Under the pieces are notes generated by a model. The model was not told the DNA's origin. It searched no databases and saw only the letters and a program-made list of their open reading frames with translations. Made by a program: the position numbers and the translations under genes. A DNA stretch of 24,970 bases from Desulfocurvus sp. (GTDB lineage: Bacteria; Desulfobacterota; Desulfovibrionia; Desulfovibrionales; Desulfovibrionaceae): positions 1 through 24,970 of the forward strand of contig NZ_JALNWM010000015.1 in the NCBI RefSeq assembly GCF_023230885.1. The letters run 5' to 3'. Below, one piece after another: positions 15,602 to 22,588 of this stretch. Positions within the stretch are counted from its first letter, which is position 1, and each line of letters opens with the position of its first letter.

Positions 15602-16555
15602 ATGAAATGTTCCATTGGAAGCGGTAAGAATGATGTGATGAAGTCTCTGGAAGAGAAAGGTGTCTCCCGCCGTGACTTCATGAAGTTCTGTGCCGCTGTG
15701 TCCGCCGCCATGGCTGCGGATGCGACGTTCACCCCTGCCAAGGTCGCCGAGGCCCTGACCTCCGGCAGCCGCCCCCCGGTCGTGTGGCTGCACTTCGCCG
15801 AGTGCACCGGCTGCACCGAGTCCGTGCTGCGCACCACCGAGCCCGACATGGCCACCGTGCTGTTCGACGTGATCTCGCTGGACTACCACGAGACCCTGAT
15901 GCAGTGCGCCGGCGAGGCCATTGAAAAGGCCCTGCACGACACCATCCACAAGCATGAAGGCAAGTTCGTCCTGGTTCTCGAGGGTGGCATCCCCACCGCC
16001 CAGGGCGGCATCCACGGCAAGGTCGGCGGCAAGACCATGCTCTCCATCCTTGAGGAAGTGTATCCCAAGGCTGCCGCCACCATCTGCATCGGCACCTGCG
16101 CCGCCTACGGCGGCGTCCAGAAGGCCGCCCCGAACCCCACCGAGGCCAAGGGCTGCTCCGAGGCTCTCGGCGGCGCGACCATGGTCCAGGTTCCCGGCTG
16201 CCCGCCCAACCCCATCAGCTTCATCGGCACCGTGGTCTACTTCCTGACCAAGGGCATGCCCGAGCTGGACGACCTCGGCCGCCCGACCCTGTTCTACGGC
16301 GAGACGGTCCACGACAACTGCCCGCGTCTGCCGCACTTCGACGCCGGCGAGTTCGCCCCCTCCTTCGATTCCGAGGAGGCCAGGAAGGGCTACTGCCTCT
16401 ACGACCTGGGCTGCAAGGGTCCGGACACCTACAACAACTGCCCCAAGGTGCTCTTCAACCAGGTCAGCTTCCCGATCCAGGCGGGTCACCCCTGCATCGG
16501 TTGCTCCGAGCCTGACTTCTGGGACGAGATGAGCCCGTTCTACCAGCCCCTGTAG
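15602..16555 (+). CDS. hynB: [NiFe] hydrogenase small subunit, periplasmic (Tat-exported)
   Basis: The 317-residue Fe-S subunit passes electrons from the NiFe site to periplasmic cytochrome c3. The N-terminus carries a twin-arginine signal, VSRRDFMKF (R23, R24), followed by an Ala-rich segment. Proximal [4Fe-4S] ligands include C68 and C71 in ECTGCTES, the Cys of GTCAAYGG and that of PGCPPNP. The distal cluster is in the HFDAGEF to CLYDLGCKGP region. The medial cluster uses C280, C298 and C301, with P291 at the position that keeps it [3Fe-4S] in standard enzymes. Neither extra Cys typical of oxygen-tolerant enzymes is present (ECTG rather than ECTC; AYGG rather than WGC). GGAGGT at 15591 supports the ATG. 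Name follows the D. vulgaris Hildenborough convention (hynB small, hynA large); other species swap them. Confidence 0.95.
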   Translation: MKCSIGSGKNDVMKSLEEKGVSRRDFMKFCAAVSAAMAADATFTPAKVAEALTSGSRPPVVWLHFAECTGCTESVLRTTEPDMATVLFDVISLDYHETLMQCAGEAIEKALHDTIHKHEGKFVLVLEGGIPTAQGGIHGKVGGKTMLSILEEVYPKAAATICIGTCAAYGGVQKAAPNPTEAKGCSEALGGATMVQVPGCPPNPISFIGTVVYFLTKGMPELDDLGRPTLFYGETVHDNCPRLPHFDAGEFAPSFDSEEARKGYCLYDLGCKGPDTYNNCPKVLFNQVSFPIQAGHPCIGCSEPDFWDEMSPFYQPL

Positions 16556-16623
16556 GGCCGGACGGATTCATTTCCTCTCCTGAACAACGAGCAAGAACAA
16601 GAGCAACCTTTTAGGAGGATAAT

Positions 16624-18342
16624 ATGGCTGGTTGTAAAACGAGCAAAATGCCGGTGACTCCCGTCGGCAATTACAACGGCAAGGTCGTCATCGACCCGGT
16701 GAACCGCCTCGAAGGCCACCTGCGCATCGAGGTCGAAGTCGAGAACGGTCGCGTGAAGAACGCCTGGTCCAGCTCGCAGCTGTTCCGTGGCCTGGAGATC
16801 ATCCTTCAGGGCCGCGACCCCCGCGACGCCAAGCACTTCACCCAGCGCGCCTGCGGCGTGTGCACGCACACCCACGCCCTGGCCTCCACCCGCTGCGTCG
16901 ACAACGCCGTGGGCGTCCAGAAGAGCATCCCCGAGACGGGCCTGGTCCTGCGCAACCTGCTGCTGGGCGCGCAGTTCCTGCACGACCATGTGGTCCACTT
17001 CTACCACCTGCACGCCCTTGACTGGGTGGACGTGGTCAGCGCCCTGTCGGCCAGCCCCAAGAAGGCCGCCGAGATCACCAACACCGCCGGCCTGGGCCAC
17101 CGCCAGCACACCGTCGAGGAGCTGCAGGCCACCCAGGACCGCATCAAGAAGTTCGTGGAGCAGGGCCAGCTGGGCATCTTCGCCAACGCCTACTTCCTCG
17201 AGCCCCACGCTTCCTACAAGCTGCCCGCCGAGCTGAACCTCATCGCCACGCACCACTATCTGGAGGCCCTGAAGATCCAGATCCTGCCCGCGCGGATGAT
17301 GGCCATTATCGGCGGCAAGAACCCCCACACCCAGAGCCTCTACGAGGGCGGCATCACCTGCTACGACGCCCTCAAGCCCGAGAACATCGCCCAGTTCAAG
17401 GCGCTGTTCAAGCAGACCATGGAGTTCGTGAACAACACCTACATCCCGGACGTGCTGGCCGTCGCGCCGTACTACCTGGATTGGGGCGGCATCGGCCACA
17501 CCACGCACTTCGCGGCCTGCGGCGAGTTCCCCATGGACGAGTCCGACCTGGCCTCCCGCTACCTGCCCGCCGGCGTGATCTTCAACAATGACCTCTCCGT
17601 GGTCCACGACTTCGACCCCGACAAGGTCATGGAGCACGTCGCGCACAGCTGGTACAAGGACGGCGCGCCCAAGCACCCCTGGCAGGGCGTTACCGACCCC
17701 ATGTACACCTCGCTGGACGAGATGGAGACCGGCAACACCGGCAAGTACAGCTGGATGAAGGCCCCGCGCTACGACGGCAAGGCCACCGAGGTCGGCCCCC
17801 TGGCCCAGGTGCTCATCGCCTACGGCAAGGGTCATCCGCGCGTCAAGCCGGTGGTCGACCTGGTGCTCAAGCACCTTGGCGTCGGCCCCGCGGCCCTGTT
17901 CTCGACCCTGGGCCGCACCGCTGCCCGCTGCATCGAGACCAAGGTCATCGGTGACGAGATGGTCGCCTGGATCGAGAAGCTGGAGGCCAACGTGGCCGCT
18001 GGCAAGACCGACATCGTCGCGCCCTTCAAGATGCCCGACAGCGCCTTCGGCGTGGGCTTCGTGAACGCCCCCCGCGGCTTCCTGTCGCACTGGATCGAGA
18101 TCGAAGGCGGCAAGATCAAGAACTTCCAGCTGGTCGTCCCGACCACCTGGAACCTTGGTCCGCGCTCGGACGACGGCACCCTCTCCCCGGTGGAGGAGGC
18201 CCTGATCGGCACCCCGGTGTTCGATCCCAAGCGCCCGGTGGAAGTGCTGCGCACCATCCACTCCTACGATCCCTGCATCGCCTGCGGCGTGCACATCATC
18301 GACCCCAAGACCAACGAAACCTACAAGTTCAAGGTCTGCTAG
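16624..18342 (+). CDS. hynA: [NiFe] hydrogenase large subunit precursor
   Basis: The 572-residue catalytic subunit oxidises or produces H2 at its NiFe(CN)2CO centre. The N-terminal ligand motif is RACGVCTHTH (C77, C80); the C-terminal one is DPCIACGVH (C551, C554). An early conserved Glu in NRLEGH (E30) fits the proton-transfer residue. All four metal ligands are ordinary Cys codons, so it is not a NiFeSe enzyme. The expected maturation cut after H557 would release a 15-residue tail ending KFKVC. No signal peptide is present: the folded subunit would be exported with HynB through Tat. AGGAGG at 16613-16618 precedes the ATG by five bases, after a 68-base gap from hynB. Synonymous codon choice is more uniform than in neighbours, as in highly expressed genes. 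A hairpin with T-run follows the stop. Confidence 0.96.
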   Translation: MAGCKTSKMPVTPVGNYNGKVVIDPVNRLEGHLRIEVEVENGRVKNAWSSSQLFRGLEIILQGRDPRDAKHFTQRACGVCTHTHALASTRCVDNAVGVQKSIPETGLVLRNLLLGAQFLHDHVVHFYHLHALDWVDVVSALSASPKKAAEITNTAGLGHRQHTVEELQATQDRIKKFVEQGQLGIFANAYFLEPHASYKLPAELNLIATHHYLEALKIQILPARMMAIIGGKNPHTQSLYEGGITCYDALKPENIAQFKALFKQTMEFVNNTYIPDVLAVAPYYLDWGGIGHTTHFAACGEFPMDESDLASRYLPAGVIFNNDLSVVHDFDPDKVMEHVAHSWYKDGAPKHPWQGVTDPMYTSLDEMETGNTGKYSWMKAPRYDGKATEVGPLAQVLIAYGKGHPRVKPVVDLVLKHLGVGPAALFSTLGRTAARCIETKVIGDEMVAWIEKLEANVAAGKTDIVAPFKMPDSAFGVGFVNAPRGFLSHWIEIEGGKIKNFQLVVPTTWNLGPRSDDGTLSPVEEALIGTPVFDPKRPVEVLRTIHSYDPCIACGVHIIDPKTNETYKFKVC

Positions 18343-18374
18343 GGTAGACAGAACCGGAATCCAGGTTATACAAA

Positions 18375-18410
18375 GGGACCCGGCCCCAATGGGTCGGGTC
18401 CCTTTCCTTT
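18375..18410 (+). terminator. Internal terminator/attenuator between hynA and the protease gene
   Basis: A 12-bp stem with one G-U pair (GGGACCCGGCCC at 18375-18386, GGGTCGGGTCCC at 18391-18402), a CAAT loop and TTTCCTTT. It lies inside the operon, 33 bases after hynA, and ends just before the GAGGAGG ribosome site of the next gene. Partial termination or 3'-end protection here would give more structural than maturation protein. Confidence 0.7.
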
Positions 18411-18423
18411 GCGAGGAGGCCCA

Positions 18424-18930
18424 GTGGCTGACGAGAAGAAAAGCATCCTGGTGCTCGGAGTCGGAAACATCCTTTTGCGCGACGAGGGCGTCGGCGTGCG
18501 GGTGGTGGAGCGCCTGGGGCGCGAGTTCGCGTTCTCCGACAACGTGCGGCTCATGGACGGCGGCGTGCGCGGCATGATCCTCATGGACCCGATCATCGAG
18601 TCCGATCATGTGGTCATCATCGACGCCGTGGTCAACGACCACCCCCCGGGCACGATCTACCGCCTGGACGGCGACGATCTGCGCCTTTCCGTGGCCTTCA
18701 AGAACTCCGTGCACGACATGGATCTTCTGGAGACCATGTGCTGCTGCGAGTTGATCTCCGGCAAGCGGCCCAGCGCCGTCATCGTCGGCATCGAGCCCAA
18801 GGACTACCAGTCCGACCCGCTGGTGGAGTTGAGCCCGGAGATCGAGGCCAAGATTCCCCGGCTCATGGAACTGGCCCTGGAGGAGATCCGGGCCGTCGGG
18901 GGCGATTTCGCCCCCAGAAGCGACAACTAG
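18424..18930 (+). CDS. hynC: Hydrogenase maturation endopeptidase (HyaD/HybD/HycI family)
   Basis: The 168-residue cytoplasmic protease removes the C-terminal peptide of the large subunit after nickel insertion. The family start ILVLGVGNILLRDEGVGVRV is present. The expected nickel-sensing residues, E16, D62 and H93 in E. coli HybD, correspond to E21 (RDEG), D67 (IIDAV) and H97 (SVHDMD). The GTG at 18424 was chosen because GAGGAGG lies five bases upstream and the LGVGN motif then begins at the usual position; an upstream in-frame start at 18409 would fall inside the terminator T-tract. Its substrate is almost certainly the HynA precursor two positions upstream. Cysteines in ETMCCCELIS (106-108) form an unusual triplet but lie outside the known ligands. 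Confidence 0.92.
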   Translation: MADEKKSILVLGVGNILLRDEGVGVRVVERLGREFAFSDNVRLMDGGVRGMILMDPIIESDHVVIIDAVVNDHPPGTIYRLDGDDLRLSVAFKNSVHDMDLLETMCCCELISGKRPSAVIVGIEPKDYQSDPLVELSPEIEAKIPRLMELALEEIRAVGGDFAPRSDN

Positions 18931-18947
18931 ACCAGGAGGGAGCGCCT

Positions 18948-19220
18948 ATGTGCCTGGCCACGCCATGCAAGGTCGTCGAATACATTGACGAGGACATCGC
19001 CCGGGTTCAGGTCGGCGACAGCGAGACGTTCATCAAGTGCGCCTGCATGCTGCTGCCCGAAAAGCCCGAGCTGGGCCAGTACGTCCTGGTCCACGCCGGG
19101 TTCGCCATCAACGTCGTGGAAGAGGAGGAGGCCCGCAAGACCCTGGACCTGCTCCGCGAGATGTCCGAACTGACGGGGGTCAAGCCCGTGGGCAACACGG
19201 CCTTCGATCTGTCCGAATAG
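18948..19220 (+). CDS. hypC: HypC/HybG/HupF-family hydrogenase assembly chaperone
   Basis: This 90-residue chaperone carries the Fe(CN)2CO unit with HypD and binds the immature large subunit. The diagnostic N-terminus is MCLATPCKVVEY, with the essential C2 exposed after Met removal, followed by the small beta-barrel pattern ending GQYVLVHAGFAINVVEEEEA. It begins 17 bases after the protease stop with AGGAGGG at 18934-18940, so it is the last gene of the hydrogenase operon. The other Hyp proteins (A, B, D, E, F) are not in the window and are presumably elsewhere. Being encoded with one hydrogenase, this copy may be dedicated to HynA; that is inference. Confidence 0.95.
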   Translation: MCLATPCKVVEYIDEDIARVQVGDSETFIKCACMLLPEKPELGQYVLVHAGFAINVVEEEEARKTLDLLREMSELTGVKPVGNTAFDLSE

Positions 19221-19230
19221 GTCCCCGGTT

Positions 19231-19255
19231 GCGGCTTTGCCGCTTGCGTTTTTTT
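19231..19255 (+). terminator. First terminator of the hydrogenase operon
   Basis: GCGGC at 19231-19235 and GCCGC at 19239-19243 form a short stem with a TTT loop; a run of seven T residues follows at 19249-19255 after TTGCG. The stem is short, so this is likely a helper to the next terminator. Confidence 0.45.
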
Positions 19256-19261
19256 GCGCAA

Positions 19262-19303
19262 CAAGGTGCCCCGGCGGCGAGAGCTGTCGGGGCACCTTGT
19301 TTT
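19262..19303 (+). terminator. Main terminator of the hydrogenase operon
   Basis: A perfect 12-bp stem (CAAGGTGCCCCG at 19262-19273, CGGGGCACCTTG at 19288-19299) with a 14-base loop is followed by TTTT. It ends the operon about 40 bases after hypC. Confidence 0.88.
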
Positions 19304-19462
19304 CCGGCCGGTTGCGTGTCGCGCCAGCGTCGCGCGGCGCGAAAAAGAGTCGGGCAATGCCTGGCGCGATAGCCTGGCCAGGGGCGGGTTTGCCGGAAAA
19401 ACGGACTTCGCGCAGACGCTTTTTTCTTGAAAATCGCGCAAAAACGGGCAGGGCGAGGATTT

Positions 19463-19478
19463 GGGCACATCCGATGCA
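19463..19478 (+). promoter_or_regulatory. Candidate sigma-54 (-24/-12) promoter
   Basis: GGGCACATCCGATGCA contains GGCAC and TGCA with GG (19464-19465) and GC (19476-19477) separated by exactly 10 bases, as sigma-54 requires. It matches 9 of 12 defined positions of TGGCACG-N4-TTGCA. Transcription would start near 19489, leaving a 35-base leader with AAGGAGGA before the 19524 start. The upstream part, 19304-19460, has AT-rich spots but no activator site I can identify. Confidence 0.5.
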
Positions 19479-19523
19479 ACAAGGAGGGCATCGACACGGC
19501 AATTGCAGCCAAGGAGGAAGATC

Positions 19524-20144
19524 ATGGCTCTTACCGTCACTGTTCACGGACGCTCCTGCGACCTGGCCCTGCACCCGGTTTCCGCGAAGACCGCGAGCAT
19601 GATCCGCCGCCTGGGTACGGGGGTGTACCGTGAAAAGCCCCTGCGCTGGTGGCGCAAGGGCAATACCGCCACCTGGGGCATGAAGATCGACGACGAGTGC
19701 AACGTGCGGGTGGAACTGGACGGCCGTCATGTGCCGTTCGACGAATCGCGCATCGTTGCCGATCCGCTGCGCCTGCGCAGGCGCATGTTCCTGGACAGCA
19801 AGGCCCGCTATCTCTGCGTGCTCGGCTACGACAACGAAATCTGCAAGTTCCAATGGATATGGGACAACGTGACCGAGTTCGACCCGGAGAAGTTCAACTT
19901 CATGGTCCACAAGTGGGACCGCATCATGGGCGTGCGCGACTACTACATCCTGGACGAGATCCGCTACGGCGGCGCGTTCGCCGACCGGCACGACTGGTGT
20001 GAGGCCAGCGGCTTCACCCTGGTGGCCCCCAAGCTCATCGACCTGGAGGCGGTTCGCGCCCAGTATGCCGGAACCGGCCTGGACCCCGTGGACGTGGACC
20101 TCGACGCCAAGCTGCCCGCCCCGCCCGAGGAAACCCCGGCCTGA
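19524..20144 (+). CDS. Conserved-looking hypothetical protein, soluble, function unknown
   Basis: I do not recognise this 206-residue protein. It has no signal peptide or membrane segment, so it is probably cytoplasmic. It starts MALTVTVHGRSCDLALHPVS, is rich in aromatic and charged residues (LRWWRKGNTATWGMKI, FQWIWDNVTEF, FMVHKWDRIMGVRDYYILDE) and carries five scattered cysteines with no CxxC pair. The tail (VDVDLDAKLPAPPEETPA) is acidic and Pro-rich, probably disordered. AAGGAGGA at 19511-19518 precedes the ATG by five bases, a strong site, and codon use is like neighbouring real genes. It stands alone between the hydrogenase terminators and a convergent gene, behind a sigma-54-type promoter match. 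A role linked to hydrogenase is only suggested by location; a stress or regulatory role is equally possible. Confidence 0.8.
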   Translation: MALTVTVHGRSCDLALHPVSAKTASMIRRLGTGVYREKPLRWWRKGNTATWGMKIDDECNVRVELDGRHVPFDESRIVADPLRLRRRMFLDSKARYLCVLGYDNEICKFQWIWDNVTEFDPEKFNFMVHKWDRIMGVRDYYILDEIRYGGAFADRHDWCEASGFTLVAPKLIDLEAVRAQYAGTGLDPVDVDLDAKLPAPPEETPA

Positions 20145-20166
20145 GGCATTTCGGGCCGTAACCATA

Positions 20167-20208
20167 GAACGGGGCCTCCCGCCAAGGGCAGGCCCCGTTC
20201 CGTTTGTT
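20167..20208. terminator. Terminator between convergent genes
   Basis: A perfect 11-bp stem (GAACGGGGCCT at 20167-20177, AGGCCCCGTTC at 20190-20200) is followed by CGTTTGTT. The loop can add a CCC/GGG pairing. It lies between the hypothetical gene and the minus-strand CBS gene and probably serves the plus strand, perhaps both. Confidence 0.75.
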
Positions 20209-20222
20209 CGGCGGGTGCGGGT

Positions 20223-20663
20223 CTACAGGTCGGCCAGGTCGCCCTCCAGGGCCTCCATGAGCCGGATGGTCAGCTTGAGGAAGTCGGCCTCGGTGATGAT
20301 GCCCCGCAGTATGCCGTCCTCCACCACGGGCAGGCAGCCGTACTTGTGGTTGAGCAGGATGTCGGCGGCGTCGCGCAGCATCATCCCCGGCGGGACGATG
20401 GTCACGTCGTGGCGCATGACCTCCAGGACCGGGATGCCCGCGTCGATCTCGTCGCGGGTGCGCTTGTCGACCTCGGCGAACTGCGAGAGGGTGGCGGCAA
20501 GGATGTCGCGGTGGGTGAGCAGGCCCAGGAATTCCATGTCCTTGCCCACGATGGGGATGTGCCGGATGCGCGCCAGCGACATCATGGACCTCGCGGTCTT
20601 GAGCGTGTCTGTCGCGCGCAGGGTGAACACGTCCCCGGTCATCAGGTCGGCCACTGTGAGCAT
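20223..20663 (-). CDS. Two-CBS-domain protein
   Basis: This 146-residue protein consists of one CBS pair (Bateman module), which in the family binds adenine nucleotides such as AMP, ATP or S-adenosylmethionine. The first CBS is VADLMTGDVFTLRATDTLKT to IRHIPIVGKDMEFLGLLTHRDIL; the second is VLEVMRHDVTIVPPGMMLRD to YGCLPVVEDGILRGIITEADFLKL. No DNA-binding, channel or enzyme domain is attached, so the partner is unknown. Two ATGs lie two codons apart: the outer one (20669) is only one base from AAAGGAG, while the inner (20663) is seven bases away, so I chose the inner. The gene is monocistronic and has a near-consensus promoter. Confidence 0.88.
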   Translation of the reverse strand: MLTVADLMTGDVFTLRATDTLKTARSMMSLARIRHIPIVGKDMEFLGLLTHRDILAATLSQFAEVDKRTRDEIDAGIPVLEVMRHDVTIVPPGMMLRDAADILLNHKYGCLPVVEDGILRGIITEADFLKLTIRLMEALEGDLADL

Positions 20664-20687
20664 GGGCATACTCCTTTATTGGCTTGC

Positions 20688-20716
20688 ATAATCCCGCATC
20701 GCCCGGGGCCTGTCAA
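20688..20716 (-). promoter_or_regulatory. Sigma-70 promoter for the CBS-domain gene
   Basis: On the minus strand a perfect TTGACA (20716-20711) is followed after exactly 17 bases by GATTAT (20693-20688). The predicted start near 20681 leaves a very short leader holding AAAGGAG (20677-20671). This is the best vegetative promoter match I see in the window. Confidence 0.75.
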
Positions 20717-20834
20717 GGGCCGGACCGGCGCGCCGCGCGGCACGGGCGTTGACTTGCGCCCCGAAATCTGGTGGGAAACGCCTTGCGCGGCGCCGGGGCG
20801 CGGCGTATGGATTGCGCCGGAAAGGGGAGTGACG

Positions 20835-21479
20835 ATGCGAGTTGACATGCGCCGCAGCCGGGAACGCATGGTCCGGGAGCAGATCGAGGCCAGGGGCGTG
20901 CGCGATCCGCGCGTCCTGGCGGCCATGCGCAGGGTGCCCCGGCACCTGTTCGTGGACGAGGCCCTGCACGGCCAGGCTTACGCCGACCATCCCGTGCCCA
21001 TCGGCTTCGGCCAGACCATTTCCCAGCCCTACATCGTCGCCCTGATGACCTGGTACCTGGAGCTGGAGCCGGGCATGAGCGTGCTGGAGATCGGCACCGG
21101 CTCGGGCTACCAGGCCGCCGTGCTGGCCGAGGCCGGGGCCCGGGTCTGGACCGTGGAGCGCATTCCCGAACTGCACGCGGCCGCCCGCGACCGGCTGGCC
21201 CGCCTGGGGCATTCCGGGGTGCGCTGCAAGCTCGACGACGGCACCCTGGGCTGGCCCGAGGCCGGCCCCTTCGACCGCATCCTGGTCACGGCGGGTGGCC
21301 CCGACGTGCCCCTGCCGCTGCTGGACCAGCTGGCCGACCCCGGCATCCTGCTCATCCCCGTGGGCGCCTCGCGCCGCGACCAGCGCCTGGTCATGGTCCG
21401 CCGCCAGGACGGCCGGACGCTGCGCGAGGACAAGGGCGGGGTGCTTTTCGTCGACCTGGTGGGCCGCCACGGCTGGTAG
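20835..21479 (+). CDS. pcm: Protein-L-isoaspartate O-methyltransferase
   Basis: It methylates abnormal L-isoaspartyl residues with S-adenosylmethionine, starting repair of aged proteins. The 214 residues compare with about 208 in E. coli. The family regions are RVPRHLFVDEALHGQAYADHP, the substrate loop GFGQTISQPYIVALM, and the SAM-binding motif I VLEIGTGSGYQAAVLAE (Gly87 onward), followed by VWTVERIPEL (the acidic ribose-binding residue), DRILVTAGGPDVP and LLIPVG. The ATG at 20835 has GGGGAG about five bases upstream. The usual neighbour surE is absent; instead a DUF368 membrane protein follows after 27 bases, probably in one transcript. Confidence 0.93.
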   Translation: MRVDMRRSRERMVREQIEARGVRDPRVLAAMRRVPRHLFVDEALHGQAYADHPVPIGFGQTISQPYIVALMTWYLELEPGMSVLEIGTGSGYQAAVLAEAGARVWTVERIPELHAAARDRLARLGHSGVRCKLDDGTLGWPEAGPFDRILVTAGGPDVPLPLLDQLADPGILLIPVGASRRDQRLVMVRRQDGRTLREDKGGVLFVDLVGRHGW

Positions 21480-21506
21480 CCGGGCGACGCCCCCACGGAA
21501 AGAAGT

Positions 21507-22469
21507 ATGACCTTCAGGCAAGCGTGGCTGCGCGGCCCCGGACCGACGACCCTGCCCCAGGCCCTGCTGCTGGCGGCCAAGGGGTTCTGCATGGGCGTGG
21601 CCGATATCATTCCCGGCGTCTCGGGCGGCACCATCGCCTTCATCACCGGCATCTATGCGGACCTGCTGGCGGCCATCCGCTCGGTCAACGCGCGCTGCCT
21701 CGCGTCGCTGGTCCGCCTGCGGCCCCTCGACGCCCTGGGCGAGGTGCATCTGCGCTTCCTGGCGCCGCTGCTCCTTGGCCTGGGCGCGGCCCTGGTGGGC
21801 ATGGCCGGGCTGATGCACCACCTGCTGACCACCCATCCCGTGCAGATCTGGGCGCTGTTCCTGGGGCTCATCGCGGCCTCGGTCCTGGTGGTGGGCCGCG
21901 AGGTGGGCCGCTGGGACGCCCGGACCCTTGGGGCCCTGGCCCTGGGCGCCGTGGCCGCCTGGATCATCACGGGGCTCATTCCCGTGAGTACGCCCGAGGC
22001 GCCGTGGTTCCTGTTCCTGTGCGGCGTCGTGGCCATCTGCGCCATGATCCTGCCGGGCATCAGCGGTTCCTTCCTGCTGCTCATCCTGGGCAAGTACGAA
22101 TATGTCACCGCCGCGTTGCGCAATCCCCTGGAGCCGGGCAACCTGCTGGTCCTGCTGGTCTTCGGCTGCGGCTGCGCGGTGGGCATCGCCGGGTTCTCGC
22201 GGCTTTTGTCCTGGCTCCTGGCGCGCTGGCACGCGCCCGTGGTGGCGCTGCTCACGGGCTTCATGGCCGGTGCGGCGCGCAAGGTCTGGCCCTGGAAGGA
22301 ACCCCTGGAGACGGTGGTGGTCCGGGGCGATGTCCATGTGCTGCGCGAGGCATTGGTCCTGCCGCGCGGCCTGGACGCGGCGACGTTCTGGGCCCTGGGG
22401 CTCATGGCCGCCGGGTTCGCGGCGGTGCTGCTGCTGGACGCGGCGGCCGCGCGGGCGCGGGGGAAATGA
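21507..22469 (+). CDS. DUF368 membrane protein, likely polyprenyl-phosphate translocase (PopT family)
   Basis: A 320-residue inner-membrane protein with about eight to nine hydrophobic segments. The two inverted family signatures are clear: GVADIIPGVSGGTIAFITGI near 30-50 and AICAMILPGISGSFLLLILG near 170-195, both with the P-G-[VI]-S-G re-entrant motif. Recent work on DUF368 and DedA proteins assigned them to flipping undecaprenyl phosphate back to the cytoplasmic face, recycling the lipid carrier for peptidoglycan and other envelope polymers. The ATG at 21507 follows GAAAGAAG, an acceptable site. Its place among pcm, a lytic transglycosylase and pgsA fits an envelope-maintenance set. Specificity cannot be read from the sequence. 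Confidence 0.88.
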   Translation: MTFRQAWLRGPGPTTLPQALLLAAKGFCMGVADIIPGVSGGTIAFITGIYADLLAAIRSVNARCLASLVRLRPLDALGEVHLRFLAPLLLGLGAALVGMAGLMHHLLTTHPVQIWALFLGLIAASVLVVGREVGRWDARTLGALALGAVAAWIITGLIPVSTPEAPWFLFLCGVVAICAMILPGISGSFLLLILGKYEYVTAALRNPLEPGNLLVLLVFGCGCAVGIAGFSRLLSWLLARWHAPVVALLTGFMAGAARKVWPWKEPLETVVVRGDVHVLREALVLPRGLDAATFWALGLMAAGFAAVLLLDAAAARARGK

Positions 22470-22477
22470 TTTTCGGC

Positions 22478-22505
22478 CCCCCGGCTTGCAGACAGGGGCC
22501 GGGGG
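22478..22505. terminator. GC hairpin between the DUF368 and mrp genes
   Basis: An 8-bp inverted repeat (CCCCCGGC at 22478-22485, GCCGGGGG at 22498-22505) with a 12-base loop follows the DUF368 stop. There is no T-run, so termination is doubtful. The remaining gap to mrp has a loose TTGCAG ... CTAGAC pair that I would not call a promoter. Confidence 0.3.
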
Positions 22506-22588
22506 CGTGTGCTAGACAGGGACAGGCGGACGGCGGGCCCGCGCGCGTCGCCCGTCCATACACAAGTCAACCACGACGAGGAGAAGAT

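Noticed and set aside
15602..16555. Possible oxygen-tolerant hydrogenase
   Set aside because: The two supernumerary proximal-cluster cysteines are absent (ECTGCTES and GTCAAYGG).
16624..18342. Possible selenocysteine (NiFeSe) hydrogenase
   Set aside because: The C-terminal motif reads DPCIACGVH with ordinary Cys codons and the frame has no internal UGA.
20835..20837. An earlier start for pcm, since its frame is open back to 20346
   Set aside because: The upstream translation lies over the CBS gene and its promoter, has no similarity to the family, and a good ribosome site precedes the ATG at 20835.
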